DNA from: Novosphingopyxis iocasae
GTDB taxonomy: Bacteria; Pseudomonadota; Alphaproteobacteria; Sphingomonadales; Sphingomonadaceae
Length of the DNA: 64,000 nt
Assembly (NCBI RefSeq): GCF_014334095.1
Contig: NZ_CP060495.1
Location: forward strand, 2,471,001 to 2,535,000
Direction: 5' to 3'
A program made the position numbers and the translations under genes. Under the pieces are notes generated by a model. That model searched no databases. It was not told where the DNA came from and worked only from the letters and a program-made list of their open reading frames with translations. Positions 46,291 to 55,098 of the stretch are shown in pieces (position 1 is the first letter of the stretch; each line of letters opens with the position of its first letter).

Positions 46291-48144
46291 ATGACTTTAA
46301 AGAAGAAGCTTTTCGCATGTCTTGCTGCGCTGGCGATGGCTACGACGTTCGTTTCGGTGCTGTCGCTTTGGCAGATGAACCACGGACGCGTGGCGCTTCA
46401 ATCGATCCTCAAGGATCAGGTTGAACCGATGAGCGACCTGAAGATTGTGGGCGACAAATATGCGGTCGATATCGTCGATGCGTCGCACAAGGCCCACGCC
46501 GGCACGATCAGCTTTGCCGAAGCCGCCCAAACCGTAAGCGCTGGCGCCAAGGCGATCGATGCGAACTGGCGCCGATACAAGGCCACCAAGATCGAAGGGG
46601 AAGAAGCGCTTCTCGCAGAAGAGGCCGAAGCCGAAATGCGCGTGGCCGACGCAAATGTGGCGGAGCTCGAACAGATCTTGCGGCGCGGAGACAGGGAGGC
46701 GCTGGATTCCTTTGTTGAAAACAAATTGTATCAGAGCATCGATCCGGTGTCCGGCACGGTGGGCGATCTGGTTACGCTGCAGATCGCAAACGCAGAAAAG
46801 ACAGCCGCTGGCGCGTCGGCGACGGCTCTGCTGAGCCGGAATGTGACGATCGGCCTGGTGGCGCTGGCGCTGCTCGTTTTCGTCATCTCGCTCTCGATCG
46901 TCTCCTCCAAGGTTATCGCTCCCGTTCGTGCGCTCGCCGATACGATCCGCGGACTGGCCGCGCAAAAGGGCAGCGCACAGGTTCCGCATCTCGATCAGCA
47001 GGACGAGATCGGCGATATCGCACGATCGGTGGAAACCTTCCGTCAAGCAGTGGTCCACGCAGAACAGGAGAAAGCTCTTGCCGCGTCACACGCCACCGAA
47101 ACACTTGGCGAGGGGCTTTCCGCCTTGGCGAGCGGCGATCTGACCTATCAGCTGGAAGGCGACTTTCCCGAAGCCTATGAAAAGTTGAAGACCGACTTCA
47201 ACGAAACGGCGGAAGCGCTGCGGACCACCTTGTCTCAATTGACGCTTGCAGCCACCGGCATCAATGACGGAGCCAGCGATATCCGTCAGGCGTCGGACGA
47301 TCTTTCGCTGCGGACGGAGCAGCAGGCCGCATCGCTCGAAGAAACCGCCGCGGCGTTGGAGCAAATCACCGGCACCGTCGCGAGCACGGCGGCCAAATCG
47401 AAAAGCGCGAACAGCGCCGTGCGCACCGCGCGAGACGAAGCGGAACGCTCCGGCGAGACGGTGCGCAGTGCAGTGGAGGCGATGGGCAGCATCGAACGCA
47501 CATCGAACGAGATCGTCGAAATCATCTCGGTGATCGACGGCATCGCGTTCCAGACCAATTTGCTGGCGCTCAATGCGGGCGTGGAAGCGGCGCGGGCGGG
47601 CGATGCCGGACAGGGCTTTGCGGTTGTCGCCTCGGAAGTGCGCGCGCTCGCCCAGCGGTCGGCCGCGGCCGCGACCGATGTGAAGGCGCGGATCACGGCG
47701 TCCTCGAGCCAGGTCGAAAACGGCGTGGAACTGGTCGGCGAGACCGGCAAGGCGCTCGAAACGATCATCGCGCGCATTGCCGAGGTCGACGGGCTCGTCT
47801 CCGAAATCGCGGATGCCGCCGATCAGCAGTCCACCGGTCTGCGGCAGATCAACACCGCCGTCGGCGAAATGGACGGCGTCACCCAGCAGAACGCGGCCAT
47901 GGTGGAGCAGGCCACGGCGGCGGCACGCAGCCTTGCCGAAGAAGTGCAGAATATGTCGCAGCAGATCGGCCGCTTCCGGGTGCAGAAGAACGGTGCCAAT
48001 GTGCGGGCCCTGCCGGTGGCGGCAAACAAGGCTCAGTCTCAGCCTCAGCAGCAGTTTCAGACGCGTCGTCCCGCCGCTGCCGCGCCGCAGGTCGTGGGCA
48101 ACACCGCGCTGGCGGTCGATGAGGACGACTGGTCCGAATTCTAA
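46291..48144 (+). CDS. Methyl-accepting chemotaxis protein
   Basis: A 617-residue receptor. One transmembrane helix at the N-terminus, a helical periplasmic sensor (about 30-190) rich in Ala/Glu, a second helix (about 191-212), HAMP, then a long coiled-coil signalling domain with the hairpin tip ISVIDGIAFQTNLLALNAGVEAARAG. The C-terminus ends in DDWSEF, resembling the NWETF-type tether for CheR. GGGAG precedes ATG 46291. Ligand unknown; the sensor resembles four-helix-bundle MCP domains. Confidence 0.95.
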   Translation: MTLKKKLFACLAALAMATTFVSVLSLWQMNHGRVALQSILKDQVEPMSDLKIVGDKYAVDIVDASHKAHAGTISFAEAAQTVSAGAKAIDANWRRYKATKIEGEEALLAEEAEAEMRVADANVAELEQILRRGDREALDSFVENKLYQSIDPVSGTVGDLVTLQIANAEKTAAGASATALLSRNVTIGLVALALLVFVISLSIVSSKVIAPVRALADTIRGLAAQKGSAQVPHLDQQDEIGDIARSVETFRQAVVHAEQEKALAASHATETLGEGLSALASGDLTYQLEGDFPEAYEKLKTDFNETAEALRTTLSQLTLAATGINDGASDIRQASDDLSLRTEQQAASLEETAAALEQITGTVASTAAKSKSANSAVRTARDEAERSGETVRSAVEAMGSIERTSNEIVEIISVIDGIAFQTNLLALNAGVEAARAGDAGQGFAVVASEVRALAQRSAAAATDVKARITASSSQVENGVELVGETGKALETIIARIAEVDGLVSEIADAADQQSTGLRQINTAVGEMDGVTQQNAAMVEQATAAARSLAEEVQNMSQQIGRFRVQKNGANVRALPVAANKAQSQPQQQFQTRRPAAAAPQVVGNTALAVDEDDWSEF

Positions 48145-48174
48145 CCAGCCGAACGATGGCAATGTAGTCATGCT

Positions 48175-48206
48175 CGCCCGGGCTCGCGATTCGCGGAGTC
48201 CGGGCG
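48175..48206. repeat. Inverted repeat after the chemotaxis receptor gene
   Basis: CGCCCGG (48175-48181) and CCGGGCG (48200-48206) can form a seven-base stem 30 bases after the receptor stop. No T-run follows. It might serve as a weak or factor-dependent terminator. Confidence 0.35.
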
Positions 48207-48270
48207 GGACATGCGGCCGCCACGAAGGCGCCGAGGAGCTTATCCCCTTCGCATTCATTTGCAAAAGCTG

Positions 48271-48555
48271 ATGGCCCGCCCGAAACCCTCCATGCCGCCG
48301 AAGGGGGATATCCTCGCACTGGTCGACGCCGAGGGTGGATTGGAAATACGCGTCTCGCCCGGGGCTTCTGCCGACGCGATCATATTGCCTGCGGAAGGCG
48401 GCGTTTTGGCCGTGCGAACCACCGCGCCGCCCGAGGACGGCAAAGCCAATCGGGCCGTTCTGAAATTGCTCGCCAAAGCGCTCGGGCGCTCCGCTTCGAC
48501 GCTGGAACTGGTCCGCGGCACGACGAGCCGGAACAAGCTGATCCGGTTGCTCTGA
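48271..48555 (+). CDS. DUF167/YggU-family protein
   Basis: A 94-residue protein of the DUF167 family. LEIRVSPGASADAI and the APPEDGKANRAVLKLLAKAL block followed by VRGTTSRNKLIRL are the family core. Cellular role unknown. ATG 48271 is preferred over an ATG at 48211 that adds only basic non-conserved residues. Confidence 0.88.
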   Translation: MARPKPSMPPKGDILALVDAEGGLEIRVSPGASADAIILPAEGGVLAVRTTAPPEDGKANRAVLKLLAKALGRSASTLELVRGTTSRNKLIRLL

Positions 48556-48660
48556 CCGAACGCGCGTTTGCGCAGTCGGATCGGGTGCAAGGGGCGTCGG
48601 CGGAACATATCTCCATAGCCTTGACGGCGACGGGCCGCATGGCCGACAGCGAAATGGTCA

Positions 48661-48840
48661 AGGTTCTTCGGTCGGCCCTGTGGTCGCGCCGGAGCTAAGA
48701 CGGGAAGCCGGTGCAAAACCGGCGCTGCCCCCGCAACTGTAAGCGGTTAGCGGCGGTCCATTGATGTCACTGGCGGTATCGTCCGCCGGGAAGACGGACC
48801 GTCCGTGTCGACCCGTGAGCCAGGAGACCTGCCTTCGACG
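48661..48840 (+). ncRNA. Cobalamin riboswitch
   Basis: All core elements of the AdoCbl/B12 aptamer appear in order: GGGAAGCCGGTG (about 48702-48713), GCTGCCCCCGCAACTGTAAGCGG (about 48724-48746), CACTGGCGG, CCGGGAAGACGG, and the B12 box AGCCAGGAGACCTGCC (48818-48833). It is on the plus strand and reads toward the acyl-CoA thioesterase gene 137 bases downstream; no btuB or cob gene follows. A perfect stem CATCCCCG (48942-48949)/CGGGGATG (48961-48968) ends eight bases before that gene's ATG and may be part of the expression platform. The 420-base space from DUF167 to the thioesterase holds only these elements. Confidence 0.93.
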
Positions 48841-48976
48841 CCATAACGTCCACCGGCGGGGTGTCCGGTCTGGTCGCTTGTGCGTCATGTGCGAGCCTCG
48901 GTCCTTTGGCCGATGGCCGCGTCGGCGCCCGGTGCCCGGCCCATCCCCGCCCGCCATCTTCGGGGATGAAGAAAGA

Positions 48977-49795
48977 ATGACCCTTACCACCACAACGCCC
49001 GGCTGTCCGCCGATGGCCGATCGCGAACACACCGGCGGCGACGTCATCCGCTTGATCGACACCATCTTTCCGTCCGATGCCAACCATCACGGCACGCTGT
49101 TCGGCGGCGTGGCACTGGCGCATATGGACAAGGTCGCGTTCCTCGCCGCCTCGCGTCACGGGCGGGCCCCTTTCGTCACCGCGTCGTCGGAAAAGATCGA
49201 TTTCGCCGCTCCCGCGCGGATCGGCGAACTGATCGAAGCGAGCGCCCGGGTGGTTCGCGTCGGGACAAGCTCGCTCGGCGTAACGGTCGAGCTGGTGGCC
49301 GAAGATCCGATCTCGGCCGAGCGGCGGCTGTGCACGCGCGGGCATTTCACGCTGGTGGCGATGAAAGGCGAGGATAGCAGGCTCCCCCTGCCGCCGTTGC
49401 CCGAGGACCCAGCCCCGGTCGACGAGGGGACGCTGCGAATGGTCGACATCGTCTTCCCGCAGCAGACCAGCCATTACGGCACGCTCTATGGCGGCGATGC
49501 GCTCAAGATGATGGGCAAGGCGGCCTTCGTCGCCGCGACGCGCCGTGCGCGGGCCAGCATCGTCATGGCATCGTCGGACCGGATCGATTTCGCGTCGCAA
49601 ATCCGGTCCGGCGAGATGGTAGAGCTGGCGGCGCGTCCCCTTGAGGTCGGCCGCAGTTCCATTCTGATCGGGGTCGATCTGCTCGCCGAGAACCTGCTTA
49701 CGGGCGAGCGCCGCCACGCCGCCACGTCTCGCTTCACCATGGTCGCGGTGGACCGGGAGGGCAGGCCGCAGCCGATCGAAGGGGCCAAGGTCTGA
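48977..49795 (+). CDS. Acyl-CoA thioesterase with two hotdog domains
   Basis: A 272-residue protein with two hotdog domains (about residues 20-140 and 155-265). The first has the catalytic pattern NHHGTLFGG...MDKVAF with N36 and D51. In the second the equivalents are changed (SHYGTLYGG...MMGKAAF), so only one site per chain looks active. It should hydrolyse acyl-CoA esters; chain length and type cannot be read from the sequence. GAAGAAAG precedes ATG 48977. It is the first gene after the cobalamin riboswitch, an unusual position for this family. Confidence 0.92.
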   Translation: MTLTTTTPGCPPMADREHTGGDVIRLIDTIFPSDANHHGTLFGGVALAHMDKVAFLAASRHGRAPFVTASSEKIDFAAPARIGELIEASARVVRVGTSSLGVTVELVAEDPISAERRLCTRGHFTLVAMKGEDSRLPLPPLPEDPAPVDEGTLRMVDIVFPQQTSHYGTLYGGDALKMMGKAAFVAATRRARASIVMASSDRIDFASQIRSGEMVELAARPLEVGRSSILIGVDLLAENLLTGERRHAATSRFTMVAVDREGRPQPIEGAKV

Positions 49796-49800
49796 TCGGT

Positions 49801-51390
49801 TCAGCCGCGCAGATCCTCGCGCAGGAAGTCCGCGCAGCGCTCACCGATCATGATCGAGGGGGCGTTGGTGTTGCCGCTGACGATCTTCGGCATCACCGAC
49901 GCGTCGGCGATGTAGAGCCCTTCGAGGCCGCGAAACTTCAGGCGTGGGGTCAGCACATCGGCGTCGTCCGGCCCCATCGCGCAGCTGCCGACGGGGTGGT
50001 AGACGGTATCGGAGCGGTCGCGCAGCATTTCGTCCAGCGCGTCGTCGTCATCGAGATCGACCGGATGGCGATCGCGCATCTGATATTCGGCCAGCGGCGT
50101 GGTCTCGAAAATGCGGTACATTTGCCGCACGCCTGCGCGCAGCAATGCGATGTCGCGATCGTCCTCAAGGAAAGCGGGATCGATGGCGGGCATATCGCCC
50201 GGCTCGTTCGATTTGAGGCGAACCGAGCCTTTGCTCTCAGGCCGCAGCACGCAGGCATGGCAGGAAAATCCGTGGCCCTTCACCTTTTCACGCCCGTGAT
50301 CTTCCAGCATCGCCGGGACGAAATGATATTGGATCTGCGGGGCAGGGGCATCCGAATCGGCGGACCAGAAGCCGCCGGCCTCGGCATAGGGCGTGGTCAT
50401 GATGCCGGTGCGGCGCAGGCGATGCTCCACCATGGCGCGGGCCATCTTCAGCGTCCCTGTCAGCGAATCGCCGATGAAATCGCGCGAGCGCGTCTCGAAG
50501 CTTGCCACATAATCGATATGGTCCTGCAGATTTTCGCCCACCGACGGCTTGTCGAGCACCACATCGATGCTGTGATAGCGCAGGTGCTCTGCGGGTCCGA
50601 TGCCCGACAGCTGCAAAATATGCGGGCTGCCGAACGCGCCTGCGGACAGCACGACCGCGCCGCGCGCGCGCAAGGTTTGCGTCTCGCCGCCGCGCTGGAT
50701 GCGCACGCCGGTAACGCGGCCGTTCTCCACGATCAGTTTTTCGGTTAGCGCTCCGGTCAGGACGTGGAGGTTTTCGCGCGAACGCACCGGATCGATATAG
50801 GCGCGGGAGGCCGTCCAGCGTTCGCCGCCCTTGGTAGTGGTCTGGTAGATGCCGAAGCCGGCCTGGCGCGCGCCATTGAAATCCTCGTTCAGCGGCATCT
50901 GAAGCCGGGCCGCGCTTTCCACGAACGCCTTGCTGCCAGGGTTCACCGAATGCTGATCGGAAACCGACAGCGGCCCGTCGCCGCCATGGAAGGCATTGCC
51001 GCCGCGCTCGTTCGATTCGCTGCGTTTGAAATAGGGCAGCACGTCTTCATAGGCCCAGCCGGTGCAGCCCATGGCGGCCCAATTGTCATAATCCCAGGAA
51101 TTGCCGCGGATATAGAGCATGGCGTTGATCGCGGAGGAGCCGCCCATCCCGCGTCCGCGCGGCTGATGGCCCATGCGGCCATTGAGGCCCTTTTGCGGGA
51201 TCGTCGAATAATGCCAATTGGTGTTGTCGGGCAGGAAGGGCATCATGCCCGGTGTCTTCACGCGCCAATCGTCATTGGTGCCGCCCGCCTCGATCAGGCA
51301 GACGCTGCGCGCGGGGTCTTCGCTGAGGCGTCCCGCAACGGCGCTTCCGGCCGATCCGCCGCCGACCACGATGACATCAAATTCCTGCAT
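49801..51390 (-). CDS. GMC-family FAD oxidoreductase
   Basis: A 529-residue FAD-dependent alcohol or choline dehydrogenase-like enzyme. N-terminal VVGGGSAGSAVAGRLSE binds FAD; GRGMGGSSAINAMLYIRG and the C-terminal YHPVGSCAMG (active-site His) with NTNAPSIMIGE are GMC signatures. Choline is not assured: many sphingomonad homologues act on other alcohols. It converges on the thioesterase gene with five bases between stops. Confidence 0.94.
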   Translation of the reverse strand: MQEFDVIVVGGGSAGSAVAGRLSEDPARSVCLIEAGGTNDDWRVKTPGMMPFLPDNTNWHYSTIPQKGLNGRMGHQPRGRGMGGSSAINAMLYIRGNSWDYDNWAAMGCTGWAYEDVLPYFKRSESNERGGNAFHGGDGPLSVSDQHSVNPGSKAFVESAARLQMPLNEDFNGARQAGFGIYQTTTKGGERWTASRAYIDPVRSRENLHVLTGALTEKLIVENGRVTGVRIQRGGETQTLRARGAVVLSAGAFGSPHILQLSGIGPAEHLRYHSIDVVLDKPSVGENLQDHIDYVASFETRSRDFIGDSLTGTLKMARAMVEHRLRRTGIMTTPYAEAGGFWSADSDAPAPQIQYHFVPAMLEDHGREKVKGHGFSCHACVLRPESKGSVRLKSNEPGDMPAIDPAFLEDDRDIALLRAGVRQMYRIFETTPLAEYQMRDRHPVDLDDDDALDEMLRDRSDTVYHPVGSCAMGPDDADVLTPRLKFRGLEGLYIADASVMPKIVSGNTNAPSIMIGERCADFLREDLRG

Positions 51391-51446
51391 GAGCTTTCCG
51401 ATCCTCTCCGCCGGCGCTTAGTGCGCCCGGTCCGTGTTGATGAAGG

Positions 51447-52376
51447 CTACCGGCTCTCCGGCGCTTGGTCGACCGCCTTCTTCGCGCGTGCATCCTCCCA
51501 GCGGGCGCGGATGGTCGCGCTAGTTTCGCGGCTGCCGTCGTGGCTCCAGCCGGGTTCGCGCCAGAGATAGCCGAGCTTATGGCGCCAGGGCGCGTGCCAG
51601 ATGTCGCGCATGATACCGGCCCATTCGTGAAATGCGGCCCAAAGCAGATTGAAGCTGCCGAGATTGTGGACGAGGCCGTAATGGATGCGTTCATCGTCCC
51701 GCTCGGCCTCGAACGTACCGAGCAGCCTGTCCCAGACAATGAAAACGCCGGCATAATTGCGGTCCAGATAGCGCGCATTGGTGCCATGGTGGACGCGGTG
51801 ATGGCTCGGCGTGTTCATCACCGCCTCGAACCAGCGCGGCATCCGGCGCACCGCCTCGGTATGAATCCAGAACTGATAGACGAGGTTCAGGCCCGCGCAG
51901 AAGAAGACCATGGCAGGCGGGAAGACCAGGAACAGTGGCAGGCGGAAGATGAAGGCCAGCGCGAAGAAGCCGGTCCAGGTCTGCCTGAGCGCTGTCGAGA
52001 GATTATAGTGCTGGCTGGAATGGTGGACGACATGCGCCGCCCAGAACCAGCGCACGCGATGCGCGGAGCGGTGGAACAGATAATAGGCAAAATCGTCAGC
52101 CACGAAACAGAGCGGCCAGACCCACCAGGCGAAGCCGAATTGCGGCAGGCGCAGCGTATCGGCTCCGAAGGCGTGGGCCGCGTCCGCCATCGCATAAATC
52201 AGCCCGGCGGACAGCAGACCGGCGAGAGTGCTGCCGAAGCCCAGCATCAGCGATGTGGCGGTATCGCGCGTTTCATAGGCATCGCTGCCGCGCCGACGCA
52301 TGATCACGATTTCGGCGATCATCAGCAGGATGAAGCCGGGAATGGCGAGGGTGACCGGATCGGGCAGATCGCTCAT
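51447..52376 (-). CDS. Sterol desaturase/fatty-acid hydroxylase family protein
   Basis: A 309-residue membrane di-iron protein. Histidine boxes HRSAH, HVVHH and HHRVHH lie between about four to five transmembrane helices, as in the family. Substrate (fatty acid, hopanoid, carotenoid or sterol-like) is not evident. ATG 52376 overlaps the upstream small-protein gene stop by four bases. Confidence 0.92.
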   Translation of the reverse strand: MSDLPDPVTLAIPGFILLMIAEIVIMRRRGSDAYETRDTATSLMLGFGSTLAGLLSAGLIYAMADAAHAFGADTLRLPQFGFAWWVWPLCFVADDFAYYLFHRSAHRVRWFWAAHVVHHSSQHYNLSTALRQTWTGFFALAFIFRLPLFLVFPPAMVFFCAGLNLVYQFWIHTEAVRRMPRWFEAVMNTPSHHRVHHGTNARYLDRNYAGVFIVWDRLLGTFEAERDDERIHYGLVHNLGSFNLLWAAFHEWAGIMRDIWHAPWRHKLGYLWREPGWSHDGSRETSATIRARWEDARAKKAVDQAPESR

Positions 52377-52771
52377 GGTTCCGCGCTGTCGCCCCCGCGC
52401 AGGCGTTGCTGCCATGTCTCGGCATCGTCGATGCAGACCTCGATCTTGCCGAAATGCCGCTCGGCGCTGTCGATGACCAACCGGTTCGGCTCGGGCCGTT
52501 CGCAGCGGATCGGGGGTTTTAGCGCGCGCGCCGCAAACCGCCCGCCGACGCGTTTCAGAAGGACGATGCGTCCGTCATCGCCCAGCACGAGCGCGGACTG
52601 CCGGTTCTGACATGTCGCAGCCTCTATGGCGGTGAAGCCGGACACCATCTCTTCCGAATAGTGCTCCGCCTCATCCGGCCCCAGCTTCTTCGCCTGAAAC
52701 CGCACCCCGCGCACGATCAGCACCACCACCGCGATGGCGCCGATCGAACCGAGGATCATCGGAAGGTTCAT
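52373..52771 (-). CDS. Membrane-anchored protein of unknown function
   Basis: A 132-residue protein with one N-terminal transmembrane helix (about residues 4-20) and a soluble domain of mixed charge. No recognised family. It is coupled (ATGA) to the sterol-desaturase-like gene downstream and begins 10 bases after the DUF442 gene, suggesting a three-gene unit. Confidence 0.7.
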   Translation of the reverse strand: MNLPMILGSIGAIAVVVLIVRGVRFQAKKLGPDEAEHYSEEMVSGFTAIEAATCQNRQSALVLGDDGRIVLLKRVGGRFAARALKPPIRCERPEPNRLVIDSAERHFGKIEVCIDDAETWQQRLRGGDSAEP

Positions 52772-52781
52772 GGGAAGCCGT

Positions 52782-53216
52782 TCAGTTCGCCTTGGCGAAA
52801 GCGTCCAGCAGCATGCGCACGGGCGCGACGTCATAACCCGCGGCGGCGGCGGCTTCTGCAATATCGTCCGGGTCCTTGCCGTCCTTCGCCTCGGCAAGCG
52901 CCCAAAGGAGGGTGGAACGCGTGCCGCTGCGGCAGAAGGCCAGCGTCTTGCCGCCTTCATTCTCGTCCAGCGCGGCGCGCATCGCATCGACCTGCGGCGT
53001 GCTGAAGCCAGCATGGGTAACGGGGATCGCGATGTAATGGAGCCCCGCCGCCTTGGCCGCCGCTTCGATCTCCGCGCCGTCCGGCTGGCCGATTTCCTCC
53101 CCCTCGGGGCGGTTGTTGATGATGAGCTTCACGCCTATCGCCTTGGCCTCTGCCACATCCTCCGGCACGATCTGCGGCGCGGCGTAGACGGTGGAATTGA
53201 TCTGGCGAATGTTCAT
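52782..53216 (-). CDS. TIGR01244/DUF442-type phosphatase-like protein
   Basis: A 144-residue protein of the family often annotated as TIGR01244 sulfur transferase or beta-lactamase-hydrolase-associated phosphatase. The Cys-containing P-loop FCRSGTRST (CxxxxxR) matches a dual-specificity phosphatase site, and IINNRPEGEE is the family opening. In some bacteria this domain is fused to persulfide dioxygenase; here it stands alone. Its real substrate is not known. Confidence 0.88.
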   Translation of the reverse strand: MNIRQINSTVYAAPQIVPEDVAEAKAIGVKLIINNRPEGEEIGQPDGAEIEAAAKAAGLHYIAIPVTHAGFSTPQVDAMRAALDENEGGKTLAFCRSGTRSTLLWALAEAKDGKDPDDIAEAAAAAGYDVAPVRMLLDAFAKAN

Positions 53217-53279
53217 GGGGCCTCCGGCTGAATTTCGCGCACCCTAACGCCTGCCCCCAAGCGAAGTCGAGGGGCGGAT

Positions 53280-55055
53280 TCAGTACTGCCGGATCACATC
53301 CAGAAAGGCATCGCCGAACGCGATCAGTTTCTTGGCGCCGACACCGCTGATCTTGCCCAGCTCGACCGCCGATTGCGGGCGCTGCGCGGCGAACTCCCGC
53401 AGCACCGAATCGTGGAAGACCACATAAGGGGGGATGCCCTGTTCGGCGGCGATGCGCTTACGCTCCGCCCGCAATGCCTCGAACAGCGGATCGCCGGTGG
53501 GGTTCGCCGCGGCGCCCTGCCCACGGCCGCCGCGCGTGCGTTCGGGCGGCTCGACCATGCGGACCTCTTCCTGCCCCTTCAGGATGCGCTTGGCTCCGGG
53601 GCCCAGGCGCAGGCCGCCATGCTCTGTCGGCAGCAGCGCCTCGAACGCCTGAAGATGACGGGCCAACGGTTTGATCAGCCGCGTCTCCTCACCCTCTACG
53701 ATCCCGTGTACCGACAGGGCGTGATGCCCGCGTTCGAGCACCTTTTCGCTCTGCGATCCCACCAGCACCGCCTCGATATGGCCGACGCCGAAGCTCTGCC
53801 CGGTCCGGTAGACGGCGGAGAGCAGCTTTTGCGCCAGTTCCGTCACTTCCCGCGTGTCGGGCGGATCGATGCAGTTGTCACAGTTGCCGCATTGCGCAGG
53901 CGGGTCCTCGCCGAAATGGCGCAGCAGCACCGCGCGGCGGCAGCCGGGCGTTTCCACCAGGGCAGCGAGCGCGTTGAGCCGGGTCCGCTCTCCCTCGCGC
54001 CGTGCTTCCTCGACCTCGCCGAGGCGCTGGCGGGCGGTGGCGAAATCGTTCGCTCCCCAAAACATGTGCGCCGCCGCCGGATCGCCGTCGCGGCCTGCAC
54101 GGCCGGTTTCCTGATAATAGGCCTCCACCGATTTGGGCAGGCCGGCATGGGCCACGAAGCGCACATCCGGCTTATCGATGCCCATGCCAAAAGCGATGGT
54201 GGCGCACATCACCATATCTTCGGACGCGACGAATTCTGCCTGCGCCGCGGCGCGTTCGGCAGGCGGCAGCCCGGCATGATAAGCGCGCGTGGGACGGCCC
54301 GTCGCTTCCAGTTTTTCGGCAAGCTTCTCGGTCGCCGCGCGGCTGGTGCAGTAGACAATGCCCGCGCCCGGCGTCTCGCGCACGAATTCGGTGATCTGCT
54401 TCGTGACGTTGGTCTTGGGGCTGATCGCGTAGCGGATATTGGGACGATCGAATCCCGCCAGGATCAGGCCGTCCTGCGGAATGCCGAGCTGGACCAGAAT
54501 GTCCTCGCGCGTTGCCTTGTCTGCGGTGGCGGTGAGGGCGAGGCGGGGCACATGCTCGAACCGATCGAGCATCGGGCGCAGCAGGCGGTAATCGGGGCGG
54601 AAATCATGGCCCCATTCGGAAACGCAATGCGCCTCGTCGATCGCGAACAGCGACAGATCGGTGGCCGACAGCATGTCTTGGAACAACGGATTGGTGGCGC
54701 GTTCCGGCGCAACATAGAGCAGATCGAGATCGCCCGCTCGGAAACGCCGCATCGTTTCGGCCTGGTTTTCGTCGACCGAGGTGAGCGTTGCCGCCTTGAT
54801 GCCGACCGCGTCCGCGCTGCGCATTTGATCGTGCATCAGCGCGATGAGCGGGGAGACGACGATGCAGGTGCCCCGGCGCGCCACGGCTGGCACTTGATAG
54901 CAAAGCGATTTGCCCGCGCCCGTCGGCATCACCGCGAGCGTATTGTCCCCGCGCATGATCCGTTCGACCACCTCCTCCTGCCGTCCGCGAAAGCCGGAAA
55001 AGCCGAAGATGGAATGGAGAATGTCTTTGGGATCGCGCGGCGCGGTTTCGGTCAT
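53280..55055 (-). CDS. recQ: ATP-dependent DNA helicase RecQ
   Basis: A 591-residue 3'-5' helicase in recombination and repair. Motif I is PTGAGKSLCYQVPA and motif II DEAHCVSEWGHDFRPDY. The zinc module uses the C...CGNCDNC cysteines near residue 385, and winged-helix and HRDC domains complete the C-terminus. All parts look intact. Confidence 0.97.
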   Translation of the reverse strand: MTETAPRDPKDILHSIFGFSGFRGRQEEVVERIMRGDNTLAVMPTGAGKSLCYQVPAVARRGTCIVVSPLIALMHDQMRSADAVGIKAATLTSVDENQAETMRRFRAGDLDLLYVAPERATNPLFQDMLSATDLSLFAIDEAHCVSEWGHDFRPDYRLLRPMLDRFEHVPRLALTATADKATREDILVQLGIPQDGLILAGFDRPNIRYAISPKTNVTKQITEFVRETPGAGIVYCTSRAATEKLAEKLEATGRPTRAYHAGLPPAERAAAQAEFVASEDMVMCATIAFGMGIDKPDVRFVAHAGLPKSVEAYYQETGRAGRDGDPAAAHMFWGANDFATARQRLGEVEEARREGERTRLNALAALVETPGCRRAVLLRHFGEDPPAQCGNCDNCIDPPDTREVTELAQKLLSAVYRTGQSFGVGHIEAVLVGSQSEKVLERGHHALSVHGIVEGEETRLIKPLARHLQAFEALLPTEHGGLRLGPGAKRILKGQEEVRMVEPPERTRGGRGQGAAANPTGDPLFEALRAERKRIAAEQGIPPYVVFHDSVLREFAAQRPQSAVELGKISGVGAKKLIAFGDAFLDVIRQY

Positions 55056-55098
55056 CGCGCCTGCCTACCGGGGCGGGGCGGGTTGGGCCAGTGGCAGC

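Noticed and set aside
48761..48976. In-frame upward extension of the thioesterase into the riboswitch
   Set aside because: The extra residues are basic and non-conserved and would be coded by the aptamer itself; ATG 48977 fits the protein family.
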